This document shows positions 1 through 9,314 of a stretch of 64,000 nt of DNA, piece after piece. The first letter of the stretch is position 1. Every line of letters starts with the position of its first letter. The notes under the pieces were generated by a model. The model did no database searches, had not been told where the DNA came from, and saw only the letters and a program-made list of their open reading frames with translations. The translations under genes and the position numbers were made by a program. Origin of the DNA: RI-106 sp964496875 (GTDB lineage Bacteria > Cyanobacteriota > Vampirovibrionia > Obscuribacterales > Obscuribacteraceae); assembly GCA_964496875.1 (NCBI GenBank), contig CAZCBH010000003.1:62001-126000 (forward strand), read 5' to 3'.

Positions 1-402
1 CTTCTCAAAAGAATCAATGGCTAACTTTCTATATTCCCTGGATTGGGGCAAAGCTCCCACATCCTCGGCACACCAGGCAGCATAGAGATAAAGTTGTCCG
101 ATTTTATAGAAGCTTTTGCCGGCTCGCTCGCCGTTGAGTGCCGCAGCACGATACTGCAAATGAGGCGGTTCATTCTTCTGGCCGAGTACCGCCGGCTCTT
201 CTGTTCGGCGAAAAGCCGTAGCCCAGTCGGCATAGCTGCAAGAAGGACAGGTGCATACTGCGTAAGGCTCGAAATGCTGAGCTTCTCCCAGAAGCCTCAG
301 TTCACTGTTTCGTGTGCCCCGATCGAGAATTATCGGAACCTGCCTGGAGCGGAATCGAATTCCGCACTGATGACATTTGACACCTATCTCTGCCAGTTGC
401 AT
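1..402 (-). CDS. DUF2225-like zinc-ribbon protein, partial (C-terminus beyond window)
   Basis: The frame is open from ATG at 402-400 to the window edge (134 codons, no stop). An in-frame TAG lies two codons upstream of that ATG, so this is the first possible start. Near the N-terminus is CHQCG, about 40 residues later CTCPSCSYADW, then an alpha-helical region (YKIGQLYLYAAWC). The paired Cys motifs with a CPxCxYA second half match what I know of DUF2225, a family of cytosolic zinc-ribbon/TPR proteins of unknown function. It follows the giant VirB6-like gene on the same strand, 77 bases downstream, so it may end that operon. Function is unknown; the family call is from motif resemblance only. 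Confidence 0.7.
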   Translation of the reverse strand, partial: MQLAEIGVKCHQCGIRFRSRQVPIILDRGTRNSELRLLGEAQHFEPYAVCTCPSCSYADWATAFRRTEEPAVLGQKNEPPHLQYRAAALNGERAGKSFYKIGQLYLYAAWCAEDVGALPQSREYRKLAIDSFEK

Positions 403-479
403 AACCTACGCCTCGCCCAAATAGAACTACGTGGACAATACCCCGTTGATAAAAGGTATTATCCACGCAGAGGTTCAAT

Positions 480-3400
480 TTACTCGCCCTCCTCCTCTTT
501 TCGCAGACGTTCGGCTTCGGCTTCGATCTCGTCCATTTCGGCTTTGATCTTGTCTTGATAACGCTTATACTCGGCTTTCTTAGATTCCCGGGCCTGGGCG
601 TCCTGCTGCTGGACTCGCTCCTGTTCGTCATGGCGACGTTTCGCTTCCGCTTCAGATTGAGTGCGTCTCTGCTCGGCACCACGTTGGTCGACGGCAGCTC
701 TCTCCTGGGCCTGCCTCTGCAGATCTTGTCCCTGGTTCTGAGGACGGGACGCCATCATACCGGCTCCCGGCAGAGCATCTTTCAAGGCGCGACCGAAGGA
801 GCTGCTCGGTTCGTTATAAGCAACGACATCATTCGGTCTATCCTCCACCGAAGAGCGGCCATAACTGCCTGTGTCTCCATGGCCCCTAGCAATCGTGCCG
901 GGATCCGGCTCGGAGCGAACCGCACCGGCGTCGGCTATATAAGTACCCGGGGCACCGGAGTCAGGCGGGCGGTGAGAGGCTTGATAGTCACTGAAGCCGC
1001 CGTGCACTCTCGGACTCTCCGGAGCGGCATCCGCGATGCGCTCGTAAGGAGAGACACCGCCGATGCTCATACCCTGGGTATCGACCTGCTGGTGACCACC
1101 ACCGACCTGGGGCTGCAGTCCGGCATTGGACGGCACGAAGCTGGAAGCGCCGGCATCCACGATGACCTGACCGCCGCCGCGGGGATGATATGCCACGTAT
1201 GAAGCCTCGCCGGCACCACGATAGGCATCTGGGCTATACGAGTACGACGTGGACATACTGGTCGATCCACCGGTGTAATCACCCCATCCGCTGGAAGCGG
1301 AAGAGGCCGTCTCGGCGCCGGCGAAGCTGACATTGCTGCCCGGGGACAGATAAGCAGCCTGCTCGAGCCGAACTTGTTGTTCCGCCGTCGGATTGACGAT
1401 GTTGCGAGACAGAGCTTCCTGGGAAGGAGCGACTGCGTTGGGATCCTGTTGAACGGATGAGACAGCTCGTACTGCTGCAGCCTGGGGATGACCCTGGGCG
1501 GAGAGATTTTGCAGAAGCTGGCTTTCGCGCAAGCTGTACCCGACTGCCTCCGCAGCCTGAGGGTGACCGGTGGCCGCCATGGAGACTACGGAGAAGTTCT
1601 GACCGGCAGCAGTAGACTGAATAGACCGAGCCAGCACGTCGCCGGATTCTGCCGCCCTTTGAATGGGCTCGCTGCGGCTCGCTTGCACGAAGGCCACCGA
1701 GGCCATAGCAGCGCTACCATGGATGGCAGAGTCGAGGACTTGAGGCGATACACCTATTCTATCGGCTATGCCGGTCATGGCAGTGGCTCTTTCTGCTCCG
1801 TGTCCATAAAGAGCAGTTTGCACGGTGTTATTGTCGGCAAAATAGCCCATCAAATTCTGGGTATTGGCCGAAGCACTGATGTTCGCGATGGCATCGGAGC
1901 CATGGGCCGACTGAACAGAATACATCGCCTGCTCATTACCCTGGCTGGCAAGCGCCATCATGTGAGGACTGGAGGCCAGCTCGTTCTGAACGTAAGCCTG
2001 GGCACCGGAACTGCCTTCGACAGCACTTTGCAATATACCGCCCGGAACGCTGTGGGAAGCCACCACCGAAGCCTGGGCGGAGAAGTCGCCCTGGCGGGCA
2101 AGCTCCTGAACCGCTTCGGTGCGTCCGGCAAAAGCCATGAACGTGGCCGAGGCGCCACCATCTCCGTGGAGTGCACGGTCGATGGTACCATGCATGGACT
2201 GCGCCACCCTGGAACCCGGCTCTATGCCGAGGGCCTGGTAGACCTGATTCTGAGCACCGACATCGCCCCTGGCGTATGCGGTCGGGTCGACACCGAGATC
2301 CTGAAGAGTCGCCTGGGCTTCTCTGGAGGCGGCGTACACCGTACCGAACGGCTGTGACTCATGGCCGATAGCCATGCCACCACCATCGGTGAAGGACTGA
2401 GTCGCACTGAGGGCCGATACGGCTTCGGGACTGCCGGCTCTTGCCATGGATACGAGCTCCGGATTCTGGGCGACAGCATTCTGAACGGCGAACTGGGCCG
2501 ACTCGTTGCCGGTGGATGCCGCCCTCAGTGTATCGATATCTACAGTCTGCTGGGTTGCCATGGCCGCTCTGGCGAGAGGATCTCCTTCCCTCGCGAGATT
2601 GGCCACATGACCATGATGACCGGCCACAGCCAGCAAAGTAGCCGAGGCGGTGGAGTCACCACCGACAGCATCACGAAGCACGTGCGGGCTGACTTGCATC
2701 TGGTTGGCGACCTGATCTATGAAGGCCTGCCTCTGTTCGAATCCACCGGACATAGCCTCTCTTACCTGGCCGGGCTCGGCGAACATACCCATAATGTTCT
2801 GCGCGTTGCTCGAGGCTGCCGCCACCACATCCGGCCTTTCTCCGGTCATGGCATTGATGGCACGATAGGACTCGAAGGACTGGCCGGAATTGGCTGTGTA
2901 CAGCATATTCGGATCGGATGCCAGACCTTCTTGAATAGACTGGCGAGCATCCATGTCACCGGATATGGCCCTCGAGAGCACCTCCGGACTGGTAGCCCGA
3001 GCCGCAAGGATAGAGGTATCTCCGCTCTGGACAGCCTGATGAATCTGCTCCGGAGACATATGTCTCATCTCTTCTGCGCCTCTTGCGGCCAGCATCGTAG
3101 CGGCATCCTGACGATCACCACCGACAGCACCGCGCACAACGTCGAAGTTATTGTCACCAAGACCCATGGTGCGAGATATCTCTTGCTGGGCGGCCACATC
3201 TCCACCCATGGCCTCTCTGAAGCGCTCCTGCGCGATACCACCGCCCTGAAGCTCTCCGATGGTCATATCGCGAGAAGCCATCCAGGACTGGGTGTCGGCG
3301 CTGTTATGAAGAGCCTGGGCAGCAGCCACAGGATTGCCGTGAGCAGCGGCCATGATAGTTCCTTCGTGGGTCATCGGAGCGACCTTCAGCGCTTCGATGG

Positions 3401-6400
3401 CGGCGAAGTTGCCTTCGGCGGCGGCTCGGTGAAGCGGACTGCCGGGATCGTCCATTGCCCTGTGACCGGAAGCGGCCAGTAGCAGCGAAGCCGAACCCGA
3501 ATCACCATTCAATGCAGCTCTGAGTACCTCCGGAGAAGTGCCGAGATTCTTATCTATGGCGGCGATGGCATTCTGGTCACCATTGAGAGCGTCTCTCAAC
3601 ATGTCCTGGGAAACCAGCGGTTGCACGCCGGCCTTACTAGGATCGGCATCGATATTCATAAGGTCCTGGGCGGCCGAACGAGCCAGACCAGCCTGGGGAT
3701 TATGCGCGAAATCGGCGTCGATGCCATTTGGCAGAATGTCATTCTGGCCGAAGGCCGCCACTGAACCAGGGGCGAGGGCATCGCGAGCGAGTTCGGAGCC
3801 CACACCGCTGACCAGGCCCTGGCCAGGATCGGTGACGAAACGATTGAGACCGAGTTCACCGGTCAGAGCACCAGCGTCGGACGGCATGAAACGATTGAGA
3901 CCGAGTTCGCCGGTAAGCGGACCGGCATCGACAGGAAGCGCGTTGCGCCCGAGATTTTCGAGAGCGTCGGCTCCGGTCTGCCTGAGTTCACCCATGCTCA
4001 TATCGCCGGATAACATCCGGTCGGCTACGCCTCGGGCGTCCACACCGGTGGCATTACTGGTGGCGTCGAGAATGCCACCGGCCGCACCACCAAGCACAGC
4101 CTGGTCGAATTTGTTCAGTTGCTCCCTGATACCCTGGCCTCCGGCGGCTTCACCCATGATTCCATCGGTGACCCTGCCTATAGCCTGAGCCGGGTTATTC
4201 ATAGCGTCCACCAGAGCAGCCGGCGTCATGGTAGACAGATCTTTATTCATGCTCAAATCAGCCAGGTTCTGCAAATCACCACCCTGGGTGAGCTTGTTTA
4301 TGGAAGCGCTGTAATTGAGGGACATGTCGGAAGTCATAGGCGGTCCACCGGCCTTGTCTCCCATAATACCGGCGGCACCAGCCAGACCGACCGCTCCGAG
4401 GGCAGCTTCGACGCCGCCCATTCCTTTATCCGCTCCACCGGACTGAGGACCGTCCATGGGCGGAACCCCTGGATCATGGGCAAGCTTGCCGGCCGAATCT
4501 GCGCCGGTAGAAGCACCATCCATGCCGGAGCCTGGCATACCCGGTACACCCGCATCCGCGGTTATCTGGGAGCCGGAGGCACCACCGGAACCGGATGAGC
4601 CGCCATCAGTCAAGGCACCGGCCATCTGGGCACTGGCGCTGATAGACGCAGCCGATGGCGATGGACCACCGGCTGAACCGGACACTCCCATAGATGCCGC
4701 CAGTCCGCCTGAGCTGACCGAAGCGCCATCCATGGCAGGAGCGCCCGGAGTCCTGGTGGCGCTATCGGCGGAGCCGCCACTGTCCCCACCGGGGATGGCA
4801 GCCGCAGCACCGGCAGCACCGCGAGAGCCGGCAGCCTGTCCGCCACCGGCGGAACCGCCGCCGCCTCCTCCTCCGGACTGTGACTGCTGGGCTATTTGCT
4901 GGGCCATACCGGCACCGGAACTAACCAGCCCGACAAAGTCGAAGGCGGATTTGACCGCTTGAACAGCCATGGCCAGAAGACAAGCCACAAAAATCGTACC
5001 TGTATCACCTACGCCTTTAAAGGCAGCCAGCAATAATATGATCGTGTGCCAGAAAAGAGTCCAGAAACAGACGACGAGCACTCCCTCGCACCAGTTCTTG
5101 AAAGCATCCCGGAGCTGTCCGATAGGCCAGACTGACAATGCAGCGGCAATCGGACCCATGCACCACAGGTAATATAAGAATACAACCTGGAAAGCGCACA
5201 TTATGTTCCAGGTAAGTCCTTCTCCGGCCCCCACGGAATTGACCAGCAAACGGTTAACCGGTTTGACCTGGCGCACGTCTTCGTCAGGCACCCTGGATTC
5301 ATCAACTCCAAGACATGGGTCGAACAGTCTCAAGCCCATAGAGAGAGACTCGTAAGGAGCGATGTAATCATGATTCTCTATATGGGGCTCTTCCGAATGC
5401 TCGATAGCGTTTCGGTTGCTGCGCGGATCGTTGATTGGGAAAGCACGCTTTATAGAACACTTCGCCAGTTCATACATATCCTCCCCGAAGATTCGATGAA
5501 ATTCTGATGATATGGTGTGCCTTATCGAGTTAGCTACGTCTATTCCATAGTTGATAACAAGATAAGAGCCTGGAATCAGGAAAATAGCCACTATCGATCG
5601 GATGATGCCCTCAAACGGATTGACCTCACCGACGATGGCAGGAGAGCCCTGGGCGACGATAGCCCGAACCTGGGCGAGCACCGCTCCGGGTAACAGAAGC
5701 AATACCGCCATCGGAATGAAGAGTTCATTTCTGAGTCGGTTCCAGACATTGCCATCATCAATGGTGAAGTTGATGATTGGATGCGAGCAATATTCAATAG
5801 CGGTGATATTCTGGTTGACAGCCATGTTTGCCGTACTGTTGCCGGCCGAGTTGGCCTGGATGCTGCCTATCGAGGTCGACAGCCACATCAATTTTTCCGG
5901 GTCATAGAGCTGTTCTAGAAAGCGGTTCTGGTTGTATCTTTCGATCAGCTGAAACTGGGTATCGGATACAGGATAACCAAAGGTCTGAAACAAGTTCATC
6001 TGAATGGCTTCGTCCCGAAGGGTAGGAACCGCCGAGGTAGCGGTGGGGATCGAAACAGGCCAGCTGAATACCGGACCGGAAGTGGCGTGATCAACGGAGC
6101 CAGGACCTTGAGAACGTTTATCTTCGATTACATCATGACCTTCCGGGTTGTCGTCCACCCTTGGACCATGCTGGGCAGCCGCCGGGAATCGCAAGAAATA
6201 TGTCTTTCTCACGTCCCAGTTGGTTTGCGGGTTGGAGTCAGGGTGGGTGAATTGAGCCAGAGCAGGACCGACAGACACAAGGAAATAGAGCGCGCAGAAG
6301 ACCGCGGTCAGCATGCCGACCCTTTTCAATCTTCTTTCTTTGTTGACTTTCATCGCTTCGTATTCCTTGCTTTCTGCTTCGGGAGTTCTCTTTGGACCGA

Positions 6401-6425
6401 CTTTGTTAATTGTTGCCATCTTCAT
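480..6425 (-). CDS. Giant polytopic membrane protein, VirB6/TrbL-like core with long repeat tail
   Basis: About 1980 residues. A signal/anchor segment (about residues 40-60) is followed by an extracytoplasmic region, then hydrophobic segments near 239-256, 272-296, 408-436, 448-469 and 477-494. The run GPIAAALSVWP followed by a conserved Trp helix (FKNWCEGVLVV) recalls VirB6/TrbL-type channel proteins of type IV secretion. After residue 515 comes a Gly/Ala/Ser-rich stretch, then about 23 copies of a 15-residue motif (about 940-1660), a Ser/Tyr/Gly-rich part and a charged Lys/Glu/Gln coiled coil (about 1895-1983). It is a paralogue of the gene just upstream: both have TFGYPVSDTQFQ and NPFEGIIRS. 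ATG 6425 is preferred because AGGAGG lies 8 bases upstream; the alternative ATG is 6431, only 2 bases from it. The secretion role is inference. Confidence 0.75.
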   Translation of the reverse strand: MKMATINKVGPKRTPEAESKEYEAMKVNKERRLKRVGMLTAVFCALYFLVSVGPALAQFTHPDSNPQTNWDVRKTYFLRFPAAAQHGPRVDDNPEGHDVIEDKRSQGPGSVDHATSGPVFSWPVSIPTATSAVPTLRDEAIQMNLFQTFGYPVSDTQFQLIERYNQNRFLEQLYDPEKLMWLSTSIGSIQANSAGNSTANMAVNQNITAIEYCSHPIINFTIDDGNVWNRLRNELFIPMAVLLLLPGAVLAQVRAIVAQGSPAIVGEVNPFEGIIRSIVAIFLIPGSYLVINYGIDVANSIRHTISSEFHRIFGEDMYELAKCSIKRAFPINDPRSNRNAIEHSEEPHIENHDYIAPYESLSMGLRLFDPCLGVDESRVPDEDVRQVKPVNRLLVNSVGAGEGLTWNIMCAFQVVFLYYLWCMGPIAAALSVWPIGQLRDAFKNWCEGVLVVCFWTLFWHTIILLLAAFKGVGDTGTIFVACLLAMAVQAVKSAFDFVGLVSSGAGMAQQIAQQSQSGGGGGGGSAGGGQAAGSRGAAGAAAAIPGGDSGGSADSATRTPGAPAMDGASVSSGGLAASMGVSGSAGGPSPSAASISASAQMAGALTDGGSSGSGGASGSQITADAGVPGMPGSGMDGASTGADSAGKLAHDPGVPPMDGPQSGGADKGMGGVEAALGAVGLAGAAGIMGDKAGGPPMTSDMSLNYSASINKLTQGGDLQNLADLSMNKDLSTMTPAALVDAMNNPAQAIGRVTDGIMGEAAGGQGIREQLNKFDQAVLGGAAGGILDATSNATGVDARGVADRMLSGDMSMGELRQTGADALENLGRNALPVDAGPLTGELGLNRFMPSDAGALTGELGLNRFVTDPGQGLVSGVGSELARDALAPGSVAAFGQNDILPNGIDADFAHNPQAGLARSAAQDLMNIDADPSKAGVQPLVSQDMLRDALNGDQNAIAAIDKNLGTSPEVLRAALNGDSGSASLLLAASGHRAMDDPGSPLHRAAAEGNFAAIEALKVAPMTHEGTIMAAAHGNPVAAAQALHNSADTQSWMASRDMTIGELQGGGIAQERFREAMGGDVAAQQEISRTMGLGDNNFDVVRGAVGGDRQDAATMLAARGAEEMRHMSPEQIHQAVQSGDTSILAARATSPEVLSRAISGDMDARQSIQEGLASDPNMLYTANSGQSFESYRAINAMTGERPDVVAAASSNAQNIMGMFAEPGQVREAMSGGFEQRQAFIDQVANQMQVSPHVLRDAVGGDSTASATLLAVAGHHGHVANLAREGDPLARAAMATQQTVDIDTLRAASTGNESAQFAVQNAVAQNPELVSMARAGSPEAVSALSATQSFTDGGGMAIGHESQPFGTVYAASREAQATLQDLGVDPTAYARGDVGAQNQVYQALGIEPGSRVAQSMHGTIDRALHGDGGASATFMAFAGRTEAVQELARQGDFSAQASVVASHSVPGGILQSAVEGSSGAQAYVQNELASSPHMMALASQGNEQAMYSVQSAHGSDAIANISASANTQNLMGYFADNNTVQTALYGHGAERATAMTGIADRIGVSPQVLDSAIHGSAAMASVAFVQASRSEPIQRAAESGDVLARSIQSTAAGQNFSVVSMAATGHPQAAEAVGYSLRESQLLQNLSAQGHPQAAAVRAVSSVQQDPNAVAPSQEALSRNIVNPTAEQQVRLEQAAYLSPGSNVSFAGAETASSASSGWGDYTGGSTSMSTSYSYSPDAYRGAGEASYVAYHPRGGGQVIVDAGASSFVPSNAGLQPQVGGGHQQVDTQGMSIGGVSPYERIADAAPESPRVHGGFSDYQASHRPPDSGAPGTYIADAGAVRSEPDPGTIARGHGDTGSYGRSSVEDRPNDVVAYNEPSSSFGRALKDALPGAGMMASRPQNQGQDLQRQAQERAAVDQRGAEQRRTQSEAEAKRRHDEQERVQQQDAQARESKKAEYKRYQDKIKAEMDEIEAEAERLRKEEEGE
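1452..3614 (-). repeat. Protein-level repeat array, about 23 copies of a 15-residue motif
   Basis: Within the giant membrane protein I count by eye about 23 copies of hydrophobic-x-x-A-x-x-G-[DNS]-x-x-A-x-x-x-[LIVM], for example LRAALNGDSGSASLLL, FREAMGGDVAAQQEI and IQRAAESGDVLARSI. Most are spaced 24-26 residues. Blocks of four copies (spacing 24, 26, 24) begin near residues 1252, 1417 and 1566 and look like supra-repeats of about 150-165 residues. The pattern suggests an alpha-solenoid built of helix pairs, something like Sel1 or ankyrin in spirit but not a match to either consensus. Confidence 0.65.
3838..3939 (-). repeat. 51-bp tandem duplication (17 codons, two copies)
   Basis: Two near-identical 51-base units start at 3838 and 3889. 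In protein they give two adjacent copies of DAG(P/A)LTGELGLNRF followed by a variable MPS or VTD. The duplication is in frame and looks recent, since the units differ at only a few bases, mostly near one end. Confidence 0.75.
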
Positions 6426-6437
6426 CGTCATGCCCTC

Positions 6438-9194
6438 CTACTCTTTATCCGAGTCAGCGCTCGGAGGCGGGGGCACATCGAAATTCGGTGGCGGCGGGCT
6501 ATCGGACTGTCCACCCGAACTGCCTGCATCACCCGAAGCTCCGTCCACGGAGACACTTATGCTGGCACTGCCGGCAGCGTCACCGTTACCGGAGTCTGCG
6601 CCACTACCGACACCGGCCTGGGCGGACACCGAACCGCCCGCATCGACACCGGCGCCTGCTCCATCACCAGAGCCGGAACGACCGGCAGCGGCACCCACAT
6701 CGGAGGCAGAAGCGTTGGGGTTGACATAGCCGCTTGCGCGATCACTGTCTCCCGGCGCCATATCAACCGGAGCACTATCACTGGACATACCCCTGGTTTC
6801 GGCACCGGGGAAGCTGGCAGCCATGGCTGCCATCACACTGGCGTCTATCTGACCGGAAGCAGAAGCGACATCGCCGCCGGTATCGCCACCGGAAACAGGC
6901 GGCATGCTGGCTGCGTCGGCGCTGACCGCCCTGGCCTCGTCCGCGCCGCCGGAATCGGTGGGCGGAGCTTGCACATCTTCGGGACTGTGGTTTGCAATCT
7001 CTCCGGCGGAACCGGAATCGGCTGAAGCCGATTCGCCTCCGGATCCTCTAGCGTCGAGGGTGCCGCCTCTATCTGCCGAACTATCCGCCACCGACACCAC
7101 AGAGTCACTAGAGGCTCCATCCATGGCCGGGCTCTCGTCTCTTGAACCATCCGAAGCCCCAGCGCCAGGCACTGCCGTTCTGTTATCCGCAGCCCCACCG
7201 TCGCCGGAGCTGCCCGGACCGGACGCAGCGCCGCCACCACTCTGGCCGCCCTCGCCACCGGCACCGCCCTGGCCACCACCACCGGCGCCCTGCTTGCCCA
7301 TGGCCTCGGCGGCATCTTTGAACTGCTCCACACCTTGCCAGGCTTTTGCCGGGTCGTAGGTGAACGGGTTCATAGAAGCCCAGATCATCAAGCCTAAAAT
7401 ACAGACAAAGGTAGCAACCTCCCACTGAAGGTCACCGGTTCCCATGGGGCTGCCCAGAAATTCCAGACGCTGGGTAATAAGCACCAGGCCAAGCACCCAG
7501 TAGAATCGCCAGAGCGAACAGATGATCACCCCTTGCAACCAGCTGCCGAAAACATTGCGGAACAATTTATTGCTGCCGCCCACCTCGGGCCAGGCGAAAA
7601 ATGCGGCGGTCAGAGGTCCGAGCAAGAAGAGATAGCAGATCATGACGATTTGCATGGCGGTTAGAATAATCATCATAAGAGCGCCCAGGTAAGAGGCACC
7701 ATTGAACAGGAACTGCATGGTCTGGGACAATGCCAGCTGCTCTTCTTGAGTTGTATCGGCTTCTGGGACATTGGCACCCATACCCTCACCGCCGGATCCG
7801 AATACCGAGGCGATGAACTGTCCAGCCAGCCAGGAGATGAGGCCGAGGAATCCGCCGGAAGAGAGACTGCTGATAGCACCGGCGATGCCACCATTGCCCG
7901 CCCCCTGCTGGGCTGCTTGCTGGGCGGCGGAGTGATCCGCATCAGGAGGTATTATCACGTTGCTGTGATTATCATGGGGGTTGACGTTGTATGTCAGCTC
8001 ATGCTGCCATTCCAGAACCATGTTCACATCGACCCAGTCTTCTGCCGTGGTCGCCATTGAATTGCCCACATCGATGGAGTAACTGACGATAACCTGGGTT
8101 CCCGGAATGAGGAAAACCGCCACCATAGAACGGATGATACCCTCAAAAGGATTACCGTCTCCAAGGCTGAAACCCCTGGCCACAGTGGCTTTGACCTGGG
8201 TAATCACGGCGCCTGGAAGCAGGAAGAGAATAGCCATGGGCACATAGACCTGCTTGTACATCTCCATCACCACTCCGTAGACATTGGCCACGGAGCGATA
8301 TAGAGAGCCCAGGTTGGGAGCGGCCGCCGAAGCCTCGTTGGCGACGTTCAGAAGACCGCCATTGCCGTTATGACCTTCCATGATGTACTCGACCATGGTC
8401 TCGAAGGCGGATTCGGATACGCCGGCTAAGCTGTTGGAAGCAGATGCCGCCTGCATCTGGGAAGTATTCGTAGCCATCCACATGTAACGTTCCGGGTCAT
8501 ACATGAGCTCGAGCATGCGCTGGAAGTTCTCACGTTGAATCATCTGAAACTGAGTATCCGAAACCGGATAACCGAATGTTGTAAGGACGTTTTCAAAAAG
8601 CTCCTTATCCCTTTCTGTCCGGGGAGCATCCATAGCCATCCCGGCTTGCCAGTAGCAAATACCCTGGTAGGGGTTGTCGTTGCAGAATTTGATAAAGGGA
8701 GGATAGGCCACAACCGGCTCGGGAGTTGCCGCTCCATTTAGAGGTTCGGAGTACTGACTGCGCAGTACAGGATCGCCGTTACCGTTGCTGTTGCTGTCAT
8801 TGCCGCTGCCGAAGATCGGACCGAATCCCATATTGCCGAGAAAACCATCGATAGCGCCACCAACAGCCTGACCGGGGTTATCAAAAAAACTGCCCCAGAA
8901 AGAGGTGGGAGGGCCTTCTACCGTCTGGGTGTCCCAGGGATAAACGGTCTTATCATCATGGTCGAAGGCGTTTCTGGCAAAGGGAAATCTCTTGAAGTAG
9001 TCGTCCCTTGTATCGAAAGGAGTCTTAGGGTTCGTGTCGGCGGTATTCGCTGTAGCGCCGGCAGCACCTGCGACCGGCTGACCGCCGAGTTGCGCTCTTG
9101 CTGCAGAAGGCATGAAAAGAACGACTGCCATGGAGAGAAGCAGTATATACAATAAGTAGGCGTGTCTGGGCGAGGAAGGACGGCAATAAGTCAT
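6438..9194 (-). CDS. Polytopic membrane protein, VirB6/TrbL-like paralogue
   Basis: About 918 residues. Signal peptide (about 15-36, ending ARAQ), an extracytoplasmic region of about 280 residues, then hydrophobic segments near 318-336, 353-375, 448-468, 498-528, 553-577 and 596-612, and a low-complexity Gly/Ser/Ala/Asp tail of about 280 residues. The sequence LFLLGPLTAAFFAWP followed by FGSWLQGVII is the most VirB6-like part. It aligns with the downstream giant protein over the extracytoplasmic region (TFGYPVSDTQFQ, then YDPE(R/K), then MW) and the first membrane pair, so the two arose by tandem duplication with different tails. Spacing to the next gene is 12 bases, and this gene's TAG stop lies inside its ribosome site. 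ATG 9194 is chosen over TTG 9200; AAGG lies upstream. Confidence 0.75.
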   Translation of the reverse strand: MTYCRPSSPRHAYLLYILLLSMAVVLFMPSAARAQLGGQPVAGAAGATANTADTNPKTPFDTRDDYFKRFPFARNAFDHDDKTVYPWDTQTVEGPPTSFWGSFFDNPGQAVGGAIDGFLGNMGFGPIFGSGNDSNSNGNGDPVLRSQYSEPLNGAATPEPVVAYPPFIKFCNDNPYQGICYWQAGMAMDAPRTERDKELFENVLTTFGYPVSDTQFQMIQRENFQRMLELMYDPERYMWMATNTSQMQAASASNSLAGVSESAFETMVEYIMEGHNGNGGLLNVANEASAAAPNLGSLYRSVANVYGVVMEMYKQVYVPMAILFLLPGAVITQVKATVARGFSLGDGNPFEGIIRSMVAVFLIPGTQVIVSYSIDVGNSMATTAEDWVDVNMVLEWQHELTYNVNPHDNHSNVIIPPDADHSAAQQAAQQGAGNGGIAGAISSLSSGGFLGLISWLAGQFIASVFGSGGEGMGANVPEADTTQEEQLALSQTMQFLFNGASYLGALMMIILTAMQIVMICYLFLLGPLTAAFFAWPEVGGSNKLFRNVFGSWLQGVIICSLWRFYWVLGLVLITQRLEFLGSPMGTGDLQWEVATFVCILGLMIWASMNPFTYDPAKAWQGVEQFKDAAEAMGKQGAGGGGQGGAGGEGGQSGGGAASGPGSSGDGGAADNRTAVPGAGASDGSRDESPAMDGASSDSVVSVADSSADRGGTLDARGSGGESASADSGSAGEIANHSPEDVQAPPTDSGGADEARAVSADAASMPPVSGGDTGGDVASASGQIDASVMAAMAASFPGAETRGMSSDSAPVDMAPGDSDRASGYVNPNASASDVGAAAGRSGSGDGAGAGVDAGGSVSAQAGVGSGADSGNGDAAGSASISVSVDGASGDAGSSGGQSDSPPPPNFDVPPPPSADSDKE

Positions 9195-9314
9195 TCTCAA
9201 TTACCTTGAGTAAGCAAGAGTGGGTGCGAGCGATAAAGCAGCTAGATGGTAATTAATGAGCGAGCCACTTAATAGTGAGCGATAAATGTGGCAAATTCGT
9301 GAAAGAAGCTGAAT

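Noticed and set aside
1488..4188. Long plus-strand open frames opposite the giant membrane protein (for example 1488-2357, 2361-3482, 3538-4188)
   Set aside because: They mirror the repetitive, G/C-rich codon pattern of the real minus-strand gene, lack ribosome sites and show no family motif.
6087..7359. Plus-strand frames opposite the VirB6-like pair (6087-7025, 6904-7359)
   Set aside because: Antisense shadows of Gly/Ala/Ser-rich tails; composition only.
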